Shown piece after piece: positions 31,786-33,044 of a stretch of DNA of 33,044 nt (position 1 is its first letter; every line of letters begins with the position of its first letter). The notes under the pieces were generated by a model. That model had not been told where the DNA came from, did not search any database, and was given only the letters and a program-made list of their open reading frames with translations. Source of the DNA: JBHHZI01 sp046757965 (GTDB lineage Bacteria; Acidobacteriota; Polarisedimenticolia; SMYD01); assembly GCA_046757965.1 (NCBI GenBank), contig JBHHZI010000014.1, positions 1-33,044 on the forward strand, given 5' to 3'. The translations under genes and the position numbers were made by a program.

Positions 31786-33044
31786 AGGCGCTGAAGAACG
31801 CGGCCGGCCCCGGACCATGCCGCCGCCGGAACACGAGACGCAGCAATCCATCCCGGACCGCCGTCGAAGGGACCGAGACGGAGAAGGTCCCGGGATCTTT
31901 GTCCCGTTCGAGACGGATGGCCGCCCGGTCCCCGATGACCGCCTCCAGGGGCAGGACACGGGTCGCCGCGTCACCGGCCGCGAACTGTCCTCCCGACAGA
32001 TGCAGCGTCCACGGACCGGGTTCCTCCGGCGCGCGCAGATGGACCGCCACGAAGCCCTCGCCATCGACCACCAGCCCCAGGCGGTCGCGACGCGCGACCT
32101 GGACGCCCTCCGGTGAGAAGTAGACCCGCACGCCGGCCGTCTCCACACCGGCGGGCGCGATGCGCCAGGAAGCGAGCACACCGTCCTGGGGGTCGGCGAC
32201 CGGGATGTCGGCCGGTCGCACCGTCCCGCGCAGGTTCGACAGACGCAGGTCGGCTTCCGGCACCGCGTGGGCACTGTAGTCGAGGTGGTATCCGGCGGCG
32301 CGGTCGGTCGACGCAAACCGGGCGGCCATGGCGGCCGCGGCCAGGTCCCGGAGGCGGCCGGCACGCATCCGGGGAATCTGCAGCAGCAGGTTGCGATCGG
32401 AACGGACGCCGGGGATCGGAGGTCCGACCGCCGCCGCGCCGGCGAGGCCACTCACCACGTCGGCGAACGCCGTATCGTACGGCTGGATCCCCTGCCGGTA
32501 CTGGCGCACGGCATGGTAGAGAACATAGTGAGGCGTGCGGGAGTGGGCGAGGGCGGCCAGCAGGGCCCGTGACTCCGCCGTGGCACGGTCGGCGTGGGAA
32601 GGCCGGTAACGGGGATCGACGCGCGGGGCCTCGTCGAGAGCGTGCTGGGCCTCGTGGAGGAGGCCGTTGAGCTCGAACTCCTCGATGACCTCGCGCTGGA
32701 ACCGCCGGGCGCGGTCCTGGCGGTCGAAGCGGCCGACCGGACCGTGGGTTCCGCGCAGGCCGGCGGCGACCAGCCGGGGGTACCAGACCGCGCGCAGCAG
32801 GTTGCGTTCGAGGGCATCCAGTCGCTGGTCATCTCGCCCGGGAACGACATCCCGTGGCAGACCCCTGAGGGTCCCGGTGGAGAGTGAACCGCTCGACAGG
32901 GCCGGCCAGACCTCCTCACGAAGGAAGAGGACCGTATCCGCCGGGCTCCGGGGCACGGTGACGAGGCTGTACCGGCCGTCGTTGAACTCGCGCTCGCCGT
33001 CGGCCCGCGGGCCGGAGTAGACCAGCACGGCCACCGACTGATTC
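31760..33044 (-). CDS. Protein of unknown function with HExxH motif (partial, N-terminus off window)
   Basis: The frame is open to the right edge (Asn-Gln-Ser-Val-Ala-Val before the first internal GTG at 33034), so at least 427 residues remain and the start lies outside. An alpha-rich N-terminal half contains ELNGLLHEAQHALDEA, a His-Glu-x-x-His metallopeptidase-type zinc motif. The second half, from about residue 260, is beta-rich (RVYFSPEGVQVARRDRLGLV, WTLHLSGGQFAAGD) and ends SSDPD. I do not recognise the family. The third zinc ligand is not evident; Glu residues follow in the next helix. Its tail overlaps the 3' end of pyrE by 26 bases on the opposite strand. Confidence 0.7.
   Translation of the reverse strand, partial: NQSVAVLVYSGPRADGEREFNDGRYSLVTVPRSPADTVLFLREEVWPALSSGSLSTGTLRGLPRDVVPGRDDQRLDALERNLLRAVWYPRLVAAGLRGTHGPVGRFDRQDRARRFQREVIEEFELNGLLHEAQHALDEAPRVDPRYRPSHADRATAESRALLAALAHSRTPHYVLYHAVRQYRQGIQPYDTAFADVVSGLAGAAAVGPPIPGVRSDRNLLLQIPRMRAGRLRDLAAAAMAARFASTDRAAGYHLDYSAHAVPEADLRLSNLRGTVRPADIPVADPQDGVLASWRIAPAGVETAGVRVYFSPEGVQVARRDRLGLVVDGEGFVAVHLRAPEEPGPWTLHLSGGQFAAGDAATRVLPLEAVIGDRAAIRLERDKDPGTFSVSVPSTAVRDGLLRLVFRRRHGPGPAAFFSAFSLSSDPD

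Noticed and set aside
1..33044. Mobile elements, CRISPR arrays, tRNA or rRNA genes
   Set aside because: I found no transposase-like protein, terminal repeats, regularly spaced repeats, or tRNA/rRNA signature; a dedicated tRNA and selC search would be needed to exclude small RNAs fully.

Overview
The window is GC-rich throughout (about two thirds G+C by eye) with tightly packed, often overlapping genes. I see no tRNA, rRNA, insertion sequence, phage gene or CRISPR array. The gene mix points to a Gram-negative soil or sediment bacterium: secreted proteins with signal peptides, a propeller-type hybrid sensor kinase, an M1 peptidase paired with a membrane protein, and a DUF3179 protein. Acidobacteriota or a related deep lineage is my best guess, but nothing here proves it.

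Layout. (1) 1-1510 (-): secreted propeller-like protein cut by the left edge. (2) 1845-4914 (-): a three-gene unit of GT4 glycosyltransferase, YbhN/AglD-like membrane protein and FkbM methyltransferase. (3) 5219-9250 (-): JmjC-like cupin, a second GT4, a DUF457-type membrane protein and a beta-lactamase-fold protein without the usual catalytic serine. (4) 9524-18393 (+): NAD-dependent epimerase, NodU/CmcH carbamoyltransferase, glutamine-dependent asparagine-synthase-like amidotransferase, two tandem GT2 proteins of identical length and a GT-C membrane glycosyltransferase. (5) 18402-25398 (-): M1 metallopeptidase, six-helix membrane protein and a hybrid sensor kinase. (6) 25491-26429 (+): a DUF3179 protein with an in-frame TGA. 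(7) 26560-31785: MFS transporter, ketopantoate reductase, LsrF-type aldolase, D-threonine aldolase-like enzyme and pyrE. (8) 31760-33044 (-): an HExxH protein cut by the right edge.

Regions 2-4 read as one locus for a decorated surface glycan or glycolipid. Sugar is modified by the epimerase, polymer or lipid-linked units are built by GT4 and GT2 enzymes, decoration comes from carbamoyl, amide and methyl groups, and the GT2/GT-C pair suggests a polyprenyl-phosphate sugar donor used on the outer face of the membrane.

The most striking observation is at 25491-26429. The TGA sits exactly where this family has the Cys of its Cys-Pro-Leu-Cys/Thr motif, the frame stays intact and family-like for another 198 codons, and a seven-base-pair hairpin follows with the spacing and loop expected of a bacterial SECIS element. 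I therefore annotate one 312-residue selenoprotein rather than two ORFs or a pseudogene.
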